Below, piece after piece: positions 9,032 to 18,400 of a stretch of DNA of 64,000 nt; position 1 is the stretch's first letter, and each line of letters begins with the position of its first letter. The notes beneath the pieces were generated by a model. That model was given only the letters and a program-made list of their open reading frames with translations, ran no database searches and had not been told where the DNA came from. The position numbers and the translations under genes were made by a program. Source of the stretch: Lachnospiraceae bacterium (GTDB taxonomy: Bacteria > Bacillota > Clostridia > Lachnospirales > Lachnospiraceae); assembly GCA_024687205.1 (NCBI GenBank), contig JAILES010000004.1, positions 84,099-148,098 of the forward strand, read 5' to 3'.

Positions 9032-11065
9032 ATGAAGGACATTTTTTCGGTATTCAAAAAAAAGAAATGGCTGATACGAATGGTCTGCGTGGGTGCACTG
9101 TTCCTGGTAGTTGCGCTGCCCTTCAAGAAGCTTCTTACTCTGGTCGACGGAATGACGGAAGTGCGTCCCGCAAATATGATACCCGTCGTCTTCGGTCTTT
9201 TGTGGGGACCTGCCGGAGCCTGGGGCATAGCCATAGCCAACCTGATATCGGATATCATCGATGCGGTGAGTTCTTATGGTTTTGACTCGCTGTTTTCCGT
9301 ATTCAGATTTAAGATACTGATCGGCGGATTTATCATCAACTTCTTCTATGCTTACCTTCCTTATAAACTCTGGTACAGTCTTGACTTCGGCCGCGGTTAT
9401 GTCGTTAAACCCCGTCTCAGGAGTGTTAAGGACATACTTAAATTCATCTATATCGTATTCGTGGATTCGCTTATTACGACAGTGCTGCTGTCGCTGCTCT
9501 TCGAGCATCTGGGCTTCCAGCAGTTCGGATCTTCGGGACTGCTGCTGTTCTTCAACAACTTTGACTTTGCGGTTATCCTCGGTGTTCCCGCGACTCTGCT
9601 GATCACCAGTAACCGTAACGCACAGTTCTGGACACCGACTCTTCCTGCAGAAGAGGGAGATGAAAAGTCTGTTAAGAAAAAAGGCTTTATGGATTATTTC
9701 CCCGATGTGCTGCTGTTTGTGATCTGTGCCGCAGGCGTACTCTATTTTCTCGCAGAACGTACCGCAAACTGGATGCTTGACGGAAACGAAGCGCTTATCG
9801 CAGCCATAATCTTTGCCGTATTTGAGATGGTCTATATCTTCAAACCGGTAAGGGAATTCAGAAGTGAGAAATTCCGTGTGAATATCCGTATCATGTCCAT
9901 TAGGGCCAAGGTGGTGCTGGGCTTCCTTCTGATCACGGTATTCTCCGTGCTCATGGTAGGTGTTACCAGTTATCGTGCAGAGAGCGCGGTTTTGCAGGAG
10001 CCGGTGGAACTCTGGGGCCATGTATACAGCGTGGTCGGTATAGCACTTAACGTAATGTTCCTTGTGACCATAATTTTCTTAAGTTATGTTGAAAAAAGGA
10101 TAACCCAGCCGCTGGAAGATCTGGCGGAACAGGTGGATGCTTTTGCCGAGAGAGATCATTATGCCGATGCCAAAAGCGGATACAATGCAGCTGAGAACAG
10201 AGCTGCCATACAGACCGGTGATGAGATCGAAGGTCTTTCCGAAAGTTTCGGACACATGATGAACGATATAAACGATTACGTGTCTAACCTGACGGTGATA
10301 ACGGCTGAAAAGGAAAGGATAGGAGCGGAACTGAATGTCGCTACCCAGATCCAGGCGGATATGCTGCCGAGAATTTTCCCCGCTTTCCCTGAGAGGAACG
10401 AATTTGATCTCTTTGCAACTATGGAGCCGGCCAAAGAGGTGGGAGGCGATTTCTACGACTTCTTCCTGATAGATGACGATCATCTCGGTATGGTCATGGC
10501 GGATGTGTCCGGTAAGGGAGTGCCGGCGGCTCTGTTCATGGTCATTGCCAAGACCCTTATCAAAAACAGGGCGCAGTTAGGCGGAACACCTGCCGAAGTA
10601 CTTGCCTATGCAAATGAAGAATTATGCGAGGGAAATGAAGCGGAACTCTTTGTTACCGTATGGCTTGCTATCATGGAAATCTCCACAGGAAAGGGAGTTG
10701 CAGCAAATGCGGGACATGAATATCCCTGCATCAGAAGAGCAGGCGGTGAATTTGAGCTTATAAAATATAAGCATTCTCCCGCCGTGGCTACAATGGAAGG
10801 GCTCAAATTCCGCGAGCATGAGTTTGAACTTCATCCCGGGGATACCCTTTATGTATATACCGACGGTGTGCCCGAGGCAACAGATAATAATAATGAACTT
10901 TACGGCACTGACCGTATGCTTGATGCACTTAACGCAGATGCGGATGCCAATCCGGATGTGCTGTTAAAGAATGTCCGCAAATCCATGGATGAGTTTGTCG
11001 GAGATGCGCCTCAGTTTGATGATATCACAATGCTTGCATGCAGATATATCGGAAACGGTAATTAA
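9032..11065 (+). CDS. Membrane PP2C-type (SpoIIE/RsbU) serine phosphatase with HAMP domain
   Basis: I start this 677-residue protein at ATG 9032, nine bases after AGGAGG; an in-frame TTG lies one codon earlier. The N-terminal region (~residues 15-310) is multi-pass and includes EVRPANMIPVVFGLLWGPAG, reminiscent of ECF-transporter S components. Two further membrane segments flank a short extracytoplasmic loop. A HAMP linker (about 350-420) follows, then a PP2C domain with EVGGDFYDFF, MADVSGKGVPAALFM and FDDITMLACRY, which carry the metal-binding aspartates. This class dephosphorylates STAS proteins such as the one at 5509. Sensing a small ligand through the S-component-like domain is inference. 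Confidence 0.87.
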   Translation: MKDIFSVFKKKKWLIRMVCVGALFLVVALPFKKLLTLVDGMTEVRPANMIPVVFGLLWGPAGAWGIAIANLISDIIDAVSSYGFDSLFSVFRFKILIGGFIINFFYAYLPYKLWYSLDFGRGYVVKPRLRSVKDILKFIYIVFVDSLITTVLLSLLFEHLGFQQFGSSGLLLFFNNFDFAVILGVPATLLITSNRNAQFWTPTLPAEEGDEKSVKKKGFMDYFPDVLLFVICAAGVLYFLAERTANWMLDGNEALIAAIIFAVFEMVYIFKPVREFRSEKFRVNIRIMSIRAKVVLGFLLITVFSVLMVGVTSYRAESAVLQEPVELWGHVYSVVGIALNVMFLVTIIFLSYVEKRITQPLEDLAEQVDAFAERDHYADAKSGYNAAENRAAIQTGDEIEGLSESFGHMMNDINDYVSNLTVITAEKERIGAELNVATQIQADMLPRIFPAFPERNEFDLFATMEPAKEVGGDFYDFFLIDDDHLGMVMADVSGKGVPAALFMVIAKTLIKNRAQLGGTPAEVLAYANEELCEGNEAELFVTVWLAIMEISTGKGVAANAGHEYPCIRRAGGEFELIKYKHSPAVATMEGLKFREHEFELHPGDTLYVYTDGVPEATDNNNELYGTDRMLDALNADADANPDVLLKNVRKSMDEFVGDAPQFDDITMLACRYIGNGN

Positions 11066-11101
11066 GTTTATGAACCGGCGTTTTGCCGGGGATGAACACT
11101 G

Positions 11102-11121
11102 ACAATAGTGCGTACTATTGT
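11102..11121 (+). promoter_or_regulatory. Perfect hairpin abutting the ribosome site of the RsbW-like gene
   Basis: An 8-bp perfect inverted repeat (ACAATAGT at 11102-11109 and ACTATTGT at 11114-11121) has a GCGT loop. It ends one base before the GGAGGGG ribosome-binding sequence of the next gene. It could set the level of kinase relative to the upstream proteins by affecting mRNA processing or ribosome access. No function is shown by the sequence alone. Confidence 0.45.
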
Positions 11122-11136
11122 GGAGGGGTTAGATAA

Positions 11137-11544
11137 ATGCGGGAATTGGATATAGCAGCAATAGACGATAATCTGAATACTGTTCTGGATCTTGTCTCTG
11201 AAGAGATGGAGAAGATGGACTGCCCGCCCAAGATCATCATTAAGATGACCGTGGCGGTAGAAGAGATCTTTGTGAATATTTCTCATTATGCATACGGAGA
11301 AGGTACGGGAAATGCGAAGATCCTTGTGGAGACTAAGGAAGATCCCAGAGGGATATCCATCACTTTTATAGACAGCGGTGTGCCCTATGATCCGCTTAAG
11401 AAGGAGGATCCGGACATCAATCTTTCCGCTGAGGAAAGACAGATCGGCGGTCTGGGGATATATATGGTCAAGCAGACAGTGGATGAGATCGATTACCGTT
11501 ATGAGGATGGAAAGAACATCCTGCACGTTTTTAAAAGCTTTTAA
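11137..11544 (+). CDS. RsbW/SpoIIAB-like anti-sigma kinase (HATPase)
   Basis: This stand-alone 135-residue GHKL ATPase has the N-box VAVEEIFVNISHYAY, the segment FIDSGVPYDP and the G-box GGLGIYMVKQTVD, followed by a typical C-terminal strand. The architecture is that of RsbW/SpoIIAB serine kinases, which phosphorylate STAS antagonists and sequester a partner. It is the last gene of the operon that holds a STAS protein (5509) and a PP2C phosphatase (9032), so the three basic components of a partner switch are all present. A preceding hairpin and a strong ribosome site suggest its expression is tuned. Confidence 0.88.
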   Translation: MRELDIAAIDDNLNTVLDLVSEEMEKMDCPPKIIIKMTVAVEEIFVNISHYAYGEGTGNAKILVETKEDPRGISITFIDSGVPYDPLKKEDPDINLSAEERQIGGLGIYMVKQTVDEIDYRYEDGKNILHVFKSF

Positions 11545-11553
11545 AAAAGGTTC

Positions 11554-11582
11554 TTGCATTATAGGATCATTTATGTTAATAT
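11554..11582 (+). promoter_or_regulatory. Promoter for secG
   Basis: TTGCAT (11554-11559) and TAATAT (11577-11582) are separated by 17 bases, 30 bases before the secG start. The same two hexamers, with the same spacing and the same TG before the -10, occur before rplS at 35324. Confidence 0.55.
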
Positions 11583-11611
11583 ACCATTTGTTGTGAACGG
11601 AGGTTTTTGTT

Positions 11612-11848
11612 ATGCGTATATTTTTAACAATACTTTTTATAATCGATTGCATCGCGCTCTGCGTGATAGTACTTATGCAGAAGGGGCGTGAGTCCGGTAT
11701 AGGCGGACTTACAGGCGCATCGTCAGATACATATTGGAGTAAGAACAAGGGCAGATCGAGAGAAGGCATGATGCTGATGCTCACCAGAGTATTCTCGGCT
11801 GTAGGACTTGTACTGGTAATACTCCTGAATATGTCAAGACTCAAATAA
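11612..11848 (+). CDS. secG: Protein translocase subunit SecG
   Basis: This 78-residue protein has two transmembrane helices (roughly residues 3-20 and 54-73) separated by a loop with the family motif SGIGGLTGASSDTYWSK. SecG is the small accessory subunit of the SecYEG channel. A ribosome site (GGAGG) precedes the ATG and an intrinsic terminator follows 21 bases after the stop. In many Firmicutes secG comes before rnr and smpB, as it does here. Confidence 0.95.
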   Translation: MRIFLTILFIIDCIALCVIVLMQKGRESGIGGLTGASSDTYWSKNKGRSREGMMLMLTRVFSAVGLVLVILLNMSRLK

Positions 11849-11869
11849 TGAGTTTTATTTGATCACACG

Positions 11870-11894
11870 CCCCTCGTAATAACGAGGGGTTTTT
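11870..11894 (+). terminator. Intrinsic terminator after secG
   Basis: An 8-bp perfect stem (CCCCTCGT / ACGAGGGG) with an AATA loop is followed by five Ts. It lies between secG and rnr, so rnr expression probably relies on readthrough or on a promoter I did not identify in the short gap. Confidence 0.85.
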
Positions 11895-11911
11895 AAGTTT
11901 TAAGGAGAAAA

Positions 11912-13939
11912 ATGGATAAAAAGAATACAAAAAAGAGAATAAAGGAAAAGACAAAAGCAAAAAAGTCCGGTAAAAAGAAAAGCAGTACCCCGGTTCTTGA
12001 AGGAACACTGATAAGCAACCGTAAAGGCTTCGGTTTTGTGGAAGTGGAAGAACTGGAAGAAGATATCTTCATAAGCCACGGCAATATGGGCGGAGCCTTT
12101 CACAAGGATACTGTATTGGTTGAACTGCTGGATAAGAGACACGGTCACCGTATCGAAGGCAGGATCACAAAAGTACTGGCTCACGAGATAAGCTTTGTGG
12201 CGGGTACCTATCAGAAATCAAAGGATTTCGGTTTTGTAGTGCCGGATCTGCAGAAGATAGCCGATGACATTTATGTGGCGGGTGCGGATGATATGAATGC
12301 CACTGACGGAGATAAGGTTATCTGCAGTATAAAGAATTACGGGGGAGAAGGCAGGCGGCCGGAAGGCGTGATCACCGAGATACTCGGACGTGTGGGCGAT
12401 CCCCATGCAGACATAACTGCCATAATCAGGCAGTACGAGCTCCCGGAATCCTTTAATGCGGAAGTGAAGGAAGAAGCCCTGGCTGTGCCCGATCATGTGG
12501 GCAGGAAAGATATCAGGGGTCGCAGGGATTTCAGAAAGCTCAAGATGGTCACGATCGACGGCGAGGATTCAAAGGATCTGGATGATGCCGTAAGCCTTGA
12601 GATGAAAGGAAAAGACTATATCCTCGGAGTGCATATCGCCGATGTGAGCCACTATGTCAAAGAAGGCGGGATACTTGATAAAGAAGCACTTAAGCGCGGC
12701 ACCAGCGTTTATCTTGCAGACCGTGTGATACCCATGCTCCCGGTGGAACTTTCAAACGGCATATGTTCCCTTAATGAGGGTGTTGACCGTCTGGCTATGA
12801 GCTGTATCATGCGTATCTCAAAGAGCGGCATAATAAGAGAGTATGAGATCTGCGAAAGTGTGATAAATGTCGACAGAAGGATGACTTATACGGCGGTTGC
12901 GGGTATAATAGATAAGAACGATGCGGCGCTTAAAAAGAAATACAAAGATTTTGTATCCATGTTTGAGAGCATGAAAGAACTGGCTGCCGCACTCAAGAAG
13001 ATGAGGAGCAAGCGCGGATCCATAGATTTTGATTTGCCCGAGAGCAAGATAGAACTGGATGAGGACGGTAGCGTAAAAGATATACATCCTTATGAGCGGA
13101 ACAGCGCAACGGCGCTTATCGAGCAGTTCATGTTAAGCGCTAACGAATGCGTGGCAAGACATATGCTGGAACAGGAACTTCCTTTCCTCTACAGGGTTCA
13201 CGAAACACCGGATCCCGATCGAATGAGTGATCTTATGGAACTGCTCAGATCCTTCGGTTATCACATGAAGGGTGATCCGGAAAGCATCACTCCCAAAGAG
13301 ATACAGAAGCTTCTTTCGGGGATAGCAGGCAGGGATGAAGAGGATCTGATAAGGACACTGGCGCTCCGCAGCATGAAGCAGGCAAGATATGATACCGAAT
13401 GTCTCGGCCACTTCGGGCTTGCGGTAAAGGAATATACCCACTTTACTTCCCCCATAAGGCGTTATCCGGATCTGCAGATCCACAGGATACTTAAAGAGGA
13501 ACTTAAGGATAAGCTTGGTGATAAACGTATCAAGCACTATGAAAAGATCCTGGATAAAGTGGCAAAACAGTCATCCGACAGAGAGCGGAGAGCGGTAGAT
13601 GCCGAACGTGATACCGACAAACTCATGATGGCCTCATACATGGCCGATAAGATAGGTGAGGTATACGAAGGGGTGATCAGCGGAGTAACGGGCTGGGGGC
13701 TTTATGTACAGCTTCCGAATACCGTGGAAGGCCTCGTACATATCTCGAAGATGGAAGGCGATGACTTTGACTATTCGGAAAGAGAATATGCACTTATAGG
13801 CAGATACAGCGGGAAAAGATACAGACTCGGAGAAAAGGTAAAAGTAAAGGTCGATGCAGTGGATCTTTTGCTTCGGACCATCGATTTCAAACTGGTATGG
13901 GAAAATGAAAAAAGAAGGAATAAAGCTCGTCGCAAATAA
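11912..13939 (+). CDS. rnr: Ribonuclease R
   Basis: This 675-residue RNase II-family 3'-5' exoribonuclease degrades structured RNA and works with tmRNA in quality control. A Lys-rich start is followed by a cold-shock domain (GFGFVEVEE), a second OB fold and the RNB catalytic domain. That domain contains [17 protein letters not shown], with the conserved metal-binding aspartates, and [19 protein letters not shown] residues near [22 protein letters not shown]-terminal S1 domain begins at [18 protein letters not shown]. The gene is followed by smpB, which overlaps its end, and then ssrA, so the trans-translation genes are grouped. Confidence 0.95.
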   Translation: MDKKNTKKRIKEKTKAKKSGKKKSSTPVLEGTLISNRKGFGFVEVEELEEDIFISHGNMGGAFHKDTVLVELLDKRHGHRIEGRITKVLAHEISFVAGTYQKSKDFGFVVPDLQKIADDIYVAGADDMNATDGDKVICSIKNYGGEGRRPEGVITEILGRVGDPHADITAIIRQYELPESFNAEVKEEALAVPDHVGRKDIRGRRDFRKLKMVTIDGEDSKDLDDAVSLEMKGKDYILGVHIADVSHYVKEGGILDKEALKRGTSVYLADRVIPMLPVELSNGICSLNEGVDRLAMSCIMRISKSGIIREYEICESVINVDRRMTYTAVAGIIDKNDAALKKKYKDFVSMFESMKELAAALKKMRSKRGSIDFDLPESKIELDEDGSVKDIHPYERNSATALIEQFMLSANECVARHMLEQELPFLYRVHETPDPDRMSDLMELLRSFGYHMKGDPESITPKEIQKLLSGIAGRDEEDLIRTLALRSMKQARYDTECLGHFGLAVKEYTHFTSPIRRYPDLQIHRILKEELKDKLGDKRIKHYEKILDKVAKQSSDRERRAVDAERDTDKLMMASYMADKIGEVYEGVISGVTGWGLYVQLPNTVEGLVHISKMEGDDFDYSEREYALIGRYSGKRYRLGEKVKVKVDAVDLLLRTIDFKLVWENEKRRNKARRK

Positions 13940-14369
13940 TAAAAAGGCATACTTCGATTATTTCATCGAAGAGAAATACGAAGCGGGACTGGAACTCAAA
14001 GGTACTGAGGTAAAGAGCCTGAGGCAGGGCAAATGCAGCATCAAAGAAGCCTATGTCCGTATCGAGAACGGTGAAGTATACATAGTGGGGATGAATATCT
14101 CACCCTATGAGCAGGGAAATATCTTTAACCGTGATCCGCTCCGCGTACGTAAGCTGCTCCTTCACAAGAGTGAGATAAACAAGCTTACCGGAGATACATC
14201 AAAGGCAGGTTATACCATAGCTCCGCTTCAGGTATATTTTAAAGACGGAAGAGCCAAGCTGGAGATAGGACTTGCCCGTGGTAAAAAGAATTACGACAAG
14301 CGTCAGGACATCGCCAAGAAGGATGCGAGACGCGAACTCGAGCGTGACTTCAAAGTCAAGAACCTCTAA
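13905..14369 (+). CDS. smpB: SsrA-binding protein SmpB
   Basis: SmpB binds tmRNA and delivers it to stalled ribosomes. Motifs seen are [38 protein letters not shown] and the basic C-terminal tail [21 protein letters not shown] chose ATG 13905 (154 residues, the family length), which overlaps the end of rnr by 35 bases. A longer in-frame ATG at 13854 would add 17 residues of no family resemblance. No strong ribosome site precedes the chosen start, which fits coupling to rnr translation. Confidence 0.93.
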   Translation: MKKEGIKLVANNKKAYFDYFIEEKYEAGLELKGTEVKSLRQGKCSIKEAYVRIENGEVYIVGMNISPYEQGNIFNRDPLRVRKLLLHKSEINKLTGDTSKAGYTIAPLQVYFKDGRAKLEIGLARGKKNYDKRQDIAKKDARRELERDFKVKNL

Positions 14370-14425
14370 GCCTTCCCCTTGAGGTTGCTGCGTGCCGGAT
14401 GAGGTGTATCAGGTTTTTTTACCTG

Positions 14426-14485
14426 TTGTTATAAGCATATATTTATGTCATAATATATAATAATAAACGCAATATCCGCTGCGTT
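14426..14485 (+). promoter_or_regulatory. Promoter and 5' leader hairpin of ssrA
   Basis: TTGTTA (14426-14431) and CATAAT (14449-14454) are 17 bases apart. A 7-bp perfect hairpin (AAACGCA / TGCGTTT, about 14464-14485) lies between this promoter and the mature tmRNA 5' end and would be removed in the precursor. The rest of the smpB-ssrA gap holds no gene. Confidence 0.5.
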
Positions 14486-14494
14486 TACTATAAA

Positions 14495-14827
14495 GGGCCT
14501 GACAGGTTTCGACGGGGCGTTTTAAGTTGAAGAAGCTATCCGCAGGTGTGCGTCAAACCCAAAATTAAATTAAACGCTGAAGATAATTTAGCACTGGCTG
14601 CCTGAGTGCAGCCCGTCCTTCTCACCCCACCTGCAGGGTGAGGTAAGGGCGTCGGATTGCAGGAAACGCGTATGCAAAGCTTTGAGCATGCGGCAGATTT
14701 ATGAAGCTACTGAAACCGTATCCGGTGTCTTTGACGCTGCGGCGGAGGGAATGTCTATCCAAAGACTATGATAGTAGAAGGGCAATGGCGGACGTTTCGG
14801 ACAGGGGTTCAAATCCCCTCAGGTCCA
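14495..14827 (+). ncRNA. ssrA: Transfer-messenger RNA (tmRNA)
   Basis: The 5' end GGGCCTGACAGGTTTCGACG and the 3' end GGGTTCAAATCCCCTCAGGTCC form the tRNA-like acceptor stem (7 pairs with one G-U) and the T-arm. The mRNA-like part has a reading frame ending in codons for AEDNLALAA and TGA at 14603-14605, a typical proteolysis tag ending in ALAA. The exact resume codon is not certain. CCA is not encoded. It directly follows smpB and rnr. The 3' 20 bases also belong to a long perfect palindrome, listed separately. Confidence 0.96.
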
Positions 14828-14880
14828 CGTAAAAAAGCACCTAAAGGGTGCTTTTTTACGTGGACCTGAGGGGATTTGAA
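14808..14880 (+). terminator. 34-bp perfect palindrome covering the tmRNA 3' end and its terminator
   Basis: Bases 14808-14841 and 14847-14880 are perfect reverse complements (34 bp) with a 5-base loop. The inner part (AAAAAAGCACC, loop, GGTGCTTTTTT) is an ordinary intrinsic terminator. The outer part extends through the acceptor stem and T-arm, so the DNA after the terminator is an inverted copy of the tmRNA 3' end. Transcript that passes the terminator could pair with the mature 3' end. Confidence 0.8.
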
Positions 14881-15140
14881 CGGTCGGAAGGCGATGCAAA
14901 AGTCGGCCTACGGCCGAGCGCCTTCCGACTGAAAAACTCGGGCATGCTTCGCTTATCTCGCCTGCCGGCTCGGTCGTTGCTAAACGCGTGCCACCGGCAC
15001 GCAGCAACCTCGCGGGACAAACACTGCTCTTGTTTGCGGCAACCTTGTTTCAAACATCTCGGAATAAAACAAAGCAGGCTTCTTAACTCGCTTGCTTGGA
15101 CTATGATGGATAAAAGGCGTTTAGTATTGTACTATTTTGA
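14881..15140. repeat. Noncoding palindrome-rich stretch with a partial repeat-core match
   Basis: I see no convincing gene here. It holds an 11-bp perfect stem (14883-14893 with 14919-14929) enclosing a TCGGCC/GGCCGA hairpin. A second nested hairpin spans 14976-15008 (GTTGCT...AGCAAC around GCGTGCC...GGCACGC). At 15077-15096 there is a 19-20-base match to the core of the two foldback repeats at 40516 and 52788. The open frame across this stretch has no family resemblance and is probably chance. Confidence 0.55.
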
Positions 15141-15170
15141 TTGACTGGACATGAGGAGATTTGATATAAT
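15141..15170 (+). promoter_or_regulatory. Promoter for the small membrane protein and hybrid kinase
   Basis: TTGACT (15141-15146) and a perfect TATAAT (15165-15170) are separated by 18 bases, about 39 bases before the first start codon. It probably drives both the small gene at 15209 and the kinase at 15406. Confidence 0.65.
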
Positions 15171-15208
15171 TTATAGGACTTTTGAGGATGGGTTGCGGAG
15201 GTTTTGGT

Positions 15209-15361
15209 ATGTTTTGGCATGTGATACTTCCGGTGGCCATGATGGCGCTGGTGGTGGGGATTGTAATAGTCAAAGACTGGATAATAGATAAAGACAAGTG
15301 GGACGAAGACGGTAATTATATCGGGGATGCGGTTAAGGAACAGTCTTCTGAGGATAAATAG
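15209..15361 (+). CDS. Small single-pass membrane protein of 50 residues, cut by an in-frame TAG
   Basis: ATG 15209 follows GGAGG by about ten bases. The product has one hydrophobic helix (roughly MMALVVGIVIV) between a short N-terminus and an acidic, charged C-terminal tail. The frame stops at TAG 15359-15361. It then continues in the same frame for 15 more charged codons to TGA 15407-15409, which overlaps the kinase ATG in an ATGA junction. That pattern suggests the original gene was 66 residues long and translationally coupled to the kinase, with TAG a later mutation or a readthrough site. A role with the kinase is inferred from position only. Confidence 0.6.
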   Translation: MFWHVILPVAMMALVVGIVIVKDWIIDKDKWDEDGNYIGDAVKEQSSEDK

Positions 15362-15405
15362 AAGTCAGAGGCTGAAGAAACGGATGTCAAAGAGGAAGAA
15401 GATAA

Positions 15406-18400
15406 ATGAATAACAAAAAGCATGCCGGGGTGATCATACTCATTGCCTCGCTTTTGCTTGCAGTTACTTTCATGAATATATTTATGGTGTTTACCCAGAC
15501 CAGGAGGCAGACTCTTGATTCAGGTACTTACCAGCTTGAGATGATAAGCGGGGAGCTTGAGAGCACCATAAAGAATGCTGAAAATCTTGCCATGGAAATG
15601 GCGATCGAAGCCAGGGAACATCTGAATGACCCCGGCGATCTTGAAGATTTCATTTTTGCAAAGAAAAAAGAATTACTGGCTGAAGATAACGGTGTGTTTA
15701 ACTTCTATATCGCGGGAGACGGTTTTGCCATCATCCCTGATTTTGATATGCCCGATGACTATATAGCAACCGAGAGGCTGTGGTATACGGGTGCCGTAAG
15801 GACTAACGGAAAGCCTTATGTTTCCCCGCCTTATATTGATGCCATGACGGGCAGTATCTGTTATACAGTGGCGGTAATGCTGGCTGACGGATCCACGGTA
15901 GTCGCTGCAGACTACACGATGGAAAACATTCAGGCCCACATCAAGCAGATGTATGAAGCCGGTTCCCACAATGCCGTAATAGTTACCGAAGAGGGGATAA
16001 TCGCAGGCTGCGCGGATGAAAGAATGATCGGCATGCAGCTTTCCACGGCACTTCCCGAGTATACAGGCATATGGAATCTTGCAAAGAATAAGACCGGTGT
16101 TGCCAAGACCAGGATCAAAGACGGGCTTCTTTATGAGAATCTTTTTGCTACACGTTCCGGAAATGAATGGGTGCTGATAATCAGCGAGAATGACTGGGAG
16201 CTCTACAGGAATTCCTATGTGCAGCTGGTAGTCACTGCGCTGCTGTCTGTTGCTTTGTTTGTGATAATAGTCATTCTGTATCTGCTGGCGGTAAAGAACC
16301 AGAGAAATGCAGAGGAAGCTCTGGATTCCAAAGAGAAGTTCTTCAGCAATCTGACCGGAGAACTTAAGGAACCCCTTAACAGGATACTTGAAAACTCGGC
16401 CAAGGATCATCAGAAGGATGAGGATACGGCAGAAAGACTTGCCCTGATACATGCTGCGGGCGAGAGGCTTAATGAGACCGTGGGACAGATCATGTCCTAT
16501 TCAAGCATAGTCAGAAGTGAAGAAAATAAGGACAGCGGTAAAAAGATCAGCGTCAAAGGCATGAACAAACGCTTTATGCGGGCGATAATCGCACTGATGC
16601 TCTTTGTTATGTTCATATGTTTCTACATGAACATATCCATGATAGGCAAATGGTCAAACGTAATGATGCAGAAGGAAGCAGACAGTTACCAGTTCACGCT
16701 TTCCCAGTGGGTGGAAAGCCAGAAGAGCATACTTGATATGTTTGTGAGCGTGATCGCTACCAATCCGGAAATGCTGGATGATTATGACAGTTTCATCAGC
16801 TTCCTTGACAGGATCACCGAACGTTATCCCGAGATCTCCGTTACCTATATGGCCAATCCGGAATTCGAGCCCTGCGTCTTTATGAACAACGGATGGAAGC
16901 CGGAACCGGGATGGAGAGTGGATACCAGAAGCTGGTATGTGGACCTGATGAAGGGGAGCAGCAACTGGAGCATATCCGCACCCTATTATGATCAGCAGAC
17001 CGGTGCTTACTGTGTTACCTTTTCAGAAAAAGTCTATGATGCCGACACAGGTGAGTTTCTCGGTAACTTCGGCATCGACTTCTTTATGGACAAGCTGGTG
17101 AATATACTCGGAGACAGCTATTCCGAAGACGGCTATGCTTTCCTTGTTGATTCTCAGGGAGATATCATCAACCATCCTTACGGCAGTTATCAGATGACCA
17201 CCGAAGCTAAGAGCAATGTCAATGATCTGGTATACGGTGATGTTGATATACGTAAACAGGAAGCGCATATCATAAAAGATTATGATAAAAGGCTTAAAGT
17301 AATAACCGCTGCATCCGGACAGGAGGCGGGCTTTACGGTATATGTGGTCGCAAATATATGGAGCATTTACGGAAAGGTTATGTTTTACGGGCTTGCATGC
17401 TTCGTGATCTTCGCGTTCTGTATCGTCATGGTATACCGTACCCTTTCAAACATGATCAAGTGGCAGGACGAGACTAACAGAAAGATGAAACAGGCTGCGG
17501 ATACGGCCATCGCAGCAGGAAAAGCAAAGAGCCAGTTTCTTGCGCAGATGTCCCATGAGATACGTACACCGATCAATGCGGTGCTCGGTATGAACGAGAT
17601 GATACTCAGGGAGTCATCGGACGAAGAAATACTCGGATATGCCGATAATATACAGGCTGCGGGACGCAATCTTCTGTCGATAATCAACAGCATACTTGAT
17701 TTCTCAAAGATAGAAGACGGCAAGATGGAGATAATACCGGTTAAATACGATCTTGCAAGCATGATCAATAATCTTGTGAATTCCATTTCCGAAAGGGCGA
17801 AGGCAAAGGATCTGAAGTTCAATGTTAATGTCGACGAAAAACTGCCTTCGGTACTGTTCGGAGACGACGTGAGAGTCACGCAGGTGATCATGAACCTTCT
17901 GACAAATGCTGTTAAGTATACGGAAAAGGGCGAAGTGACACTTTCAATCCGTGAAAAGAACAGGCAGAGTGACAATATCTGGATAGAAGTCAGCGTTAAA
18001 GATACAGGGATAGGCATACGTGAAGAGGATATGGAAAAGCTCTTTGAGTCCTTTGAGCGTCTCGATGAGATACGTAACCGTAATATCGAGGGCACGGGAC
18101 TAGGCATGTCGATAATCACCAAGCTGCTTAAGATGATGGATTCCTCGCTTAAAGTGGAGAGCATCTATGAAAAGGGCTCAAAATTCTCCTTTGTTCTCAA
18201 ACAGTCTGTTATTGATGATACGCCCATAGGAGATTACGAAAAGAGACTGTCGCACAGCAAGGAGATCAGGGGCGGTGAGAGGCATCCGCTTATAAAGAAT
18301 GCCAGGATACTCGTGGTGGATGATAATCAGATGAACCTGAGTGTGGCTAAAAACCTGCTGAAGCTTAACGGTATAGTGCCGGATACAGCGGGTTCCGGCG

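Noticed and set aside
11528..11547. 20-bp AT-rich palindrome at the end of the RsbW-like gene
   Set aside because: It is made of the last codons (Phe-Lys-Ser-Phe) and adjoining As; no T-run or GC stem, so not called a terminator.
14847..14880. Possible reverse-strand tRNA (T-arm and acceptor-like sequence)
   Set aside because: It is only the inverted copy of the tmRNA 3' end; no D-arm or anticodon arm follows.
14848..15144. Open frame of 98 codons after ssrA
   Set aside because: It begins inside the terminator palindrome and crosses several hairpins; no ribosome site and no similarity to a known family.
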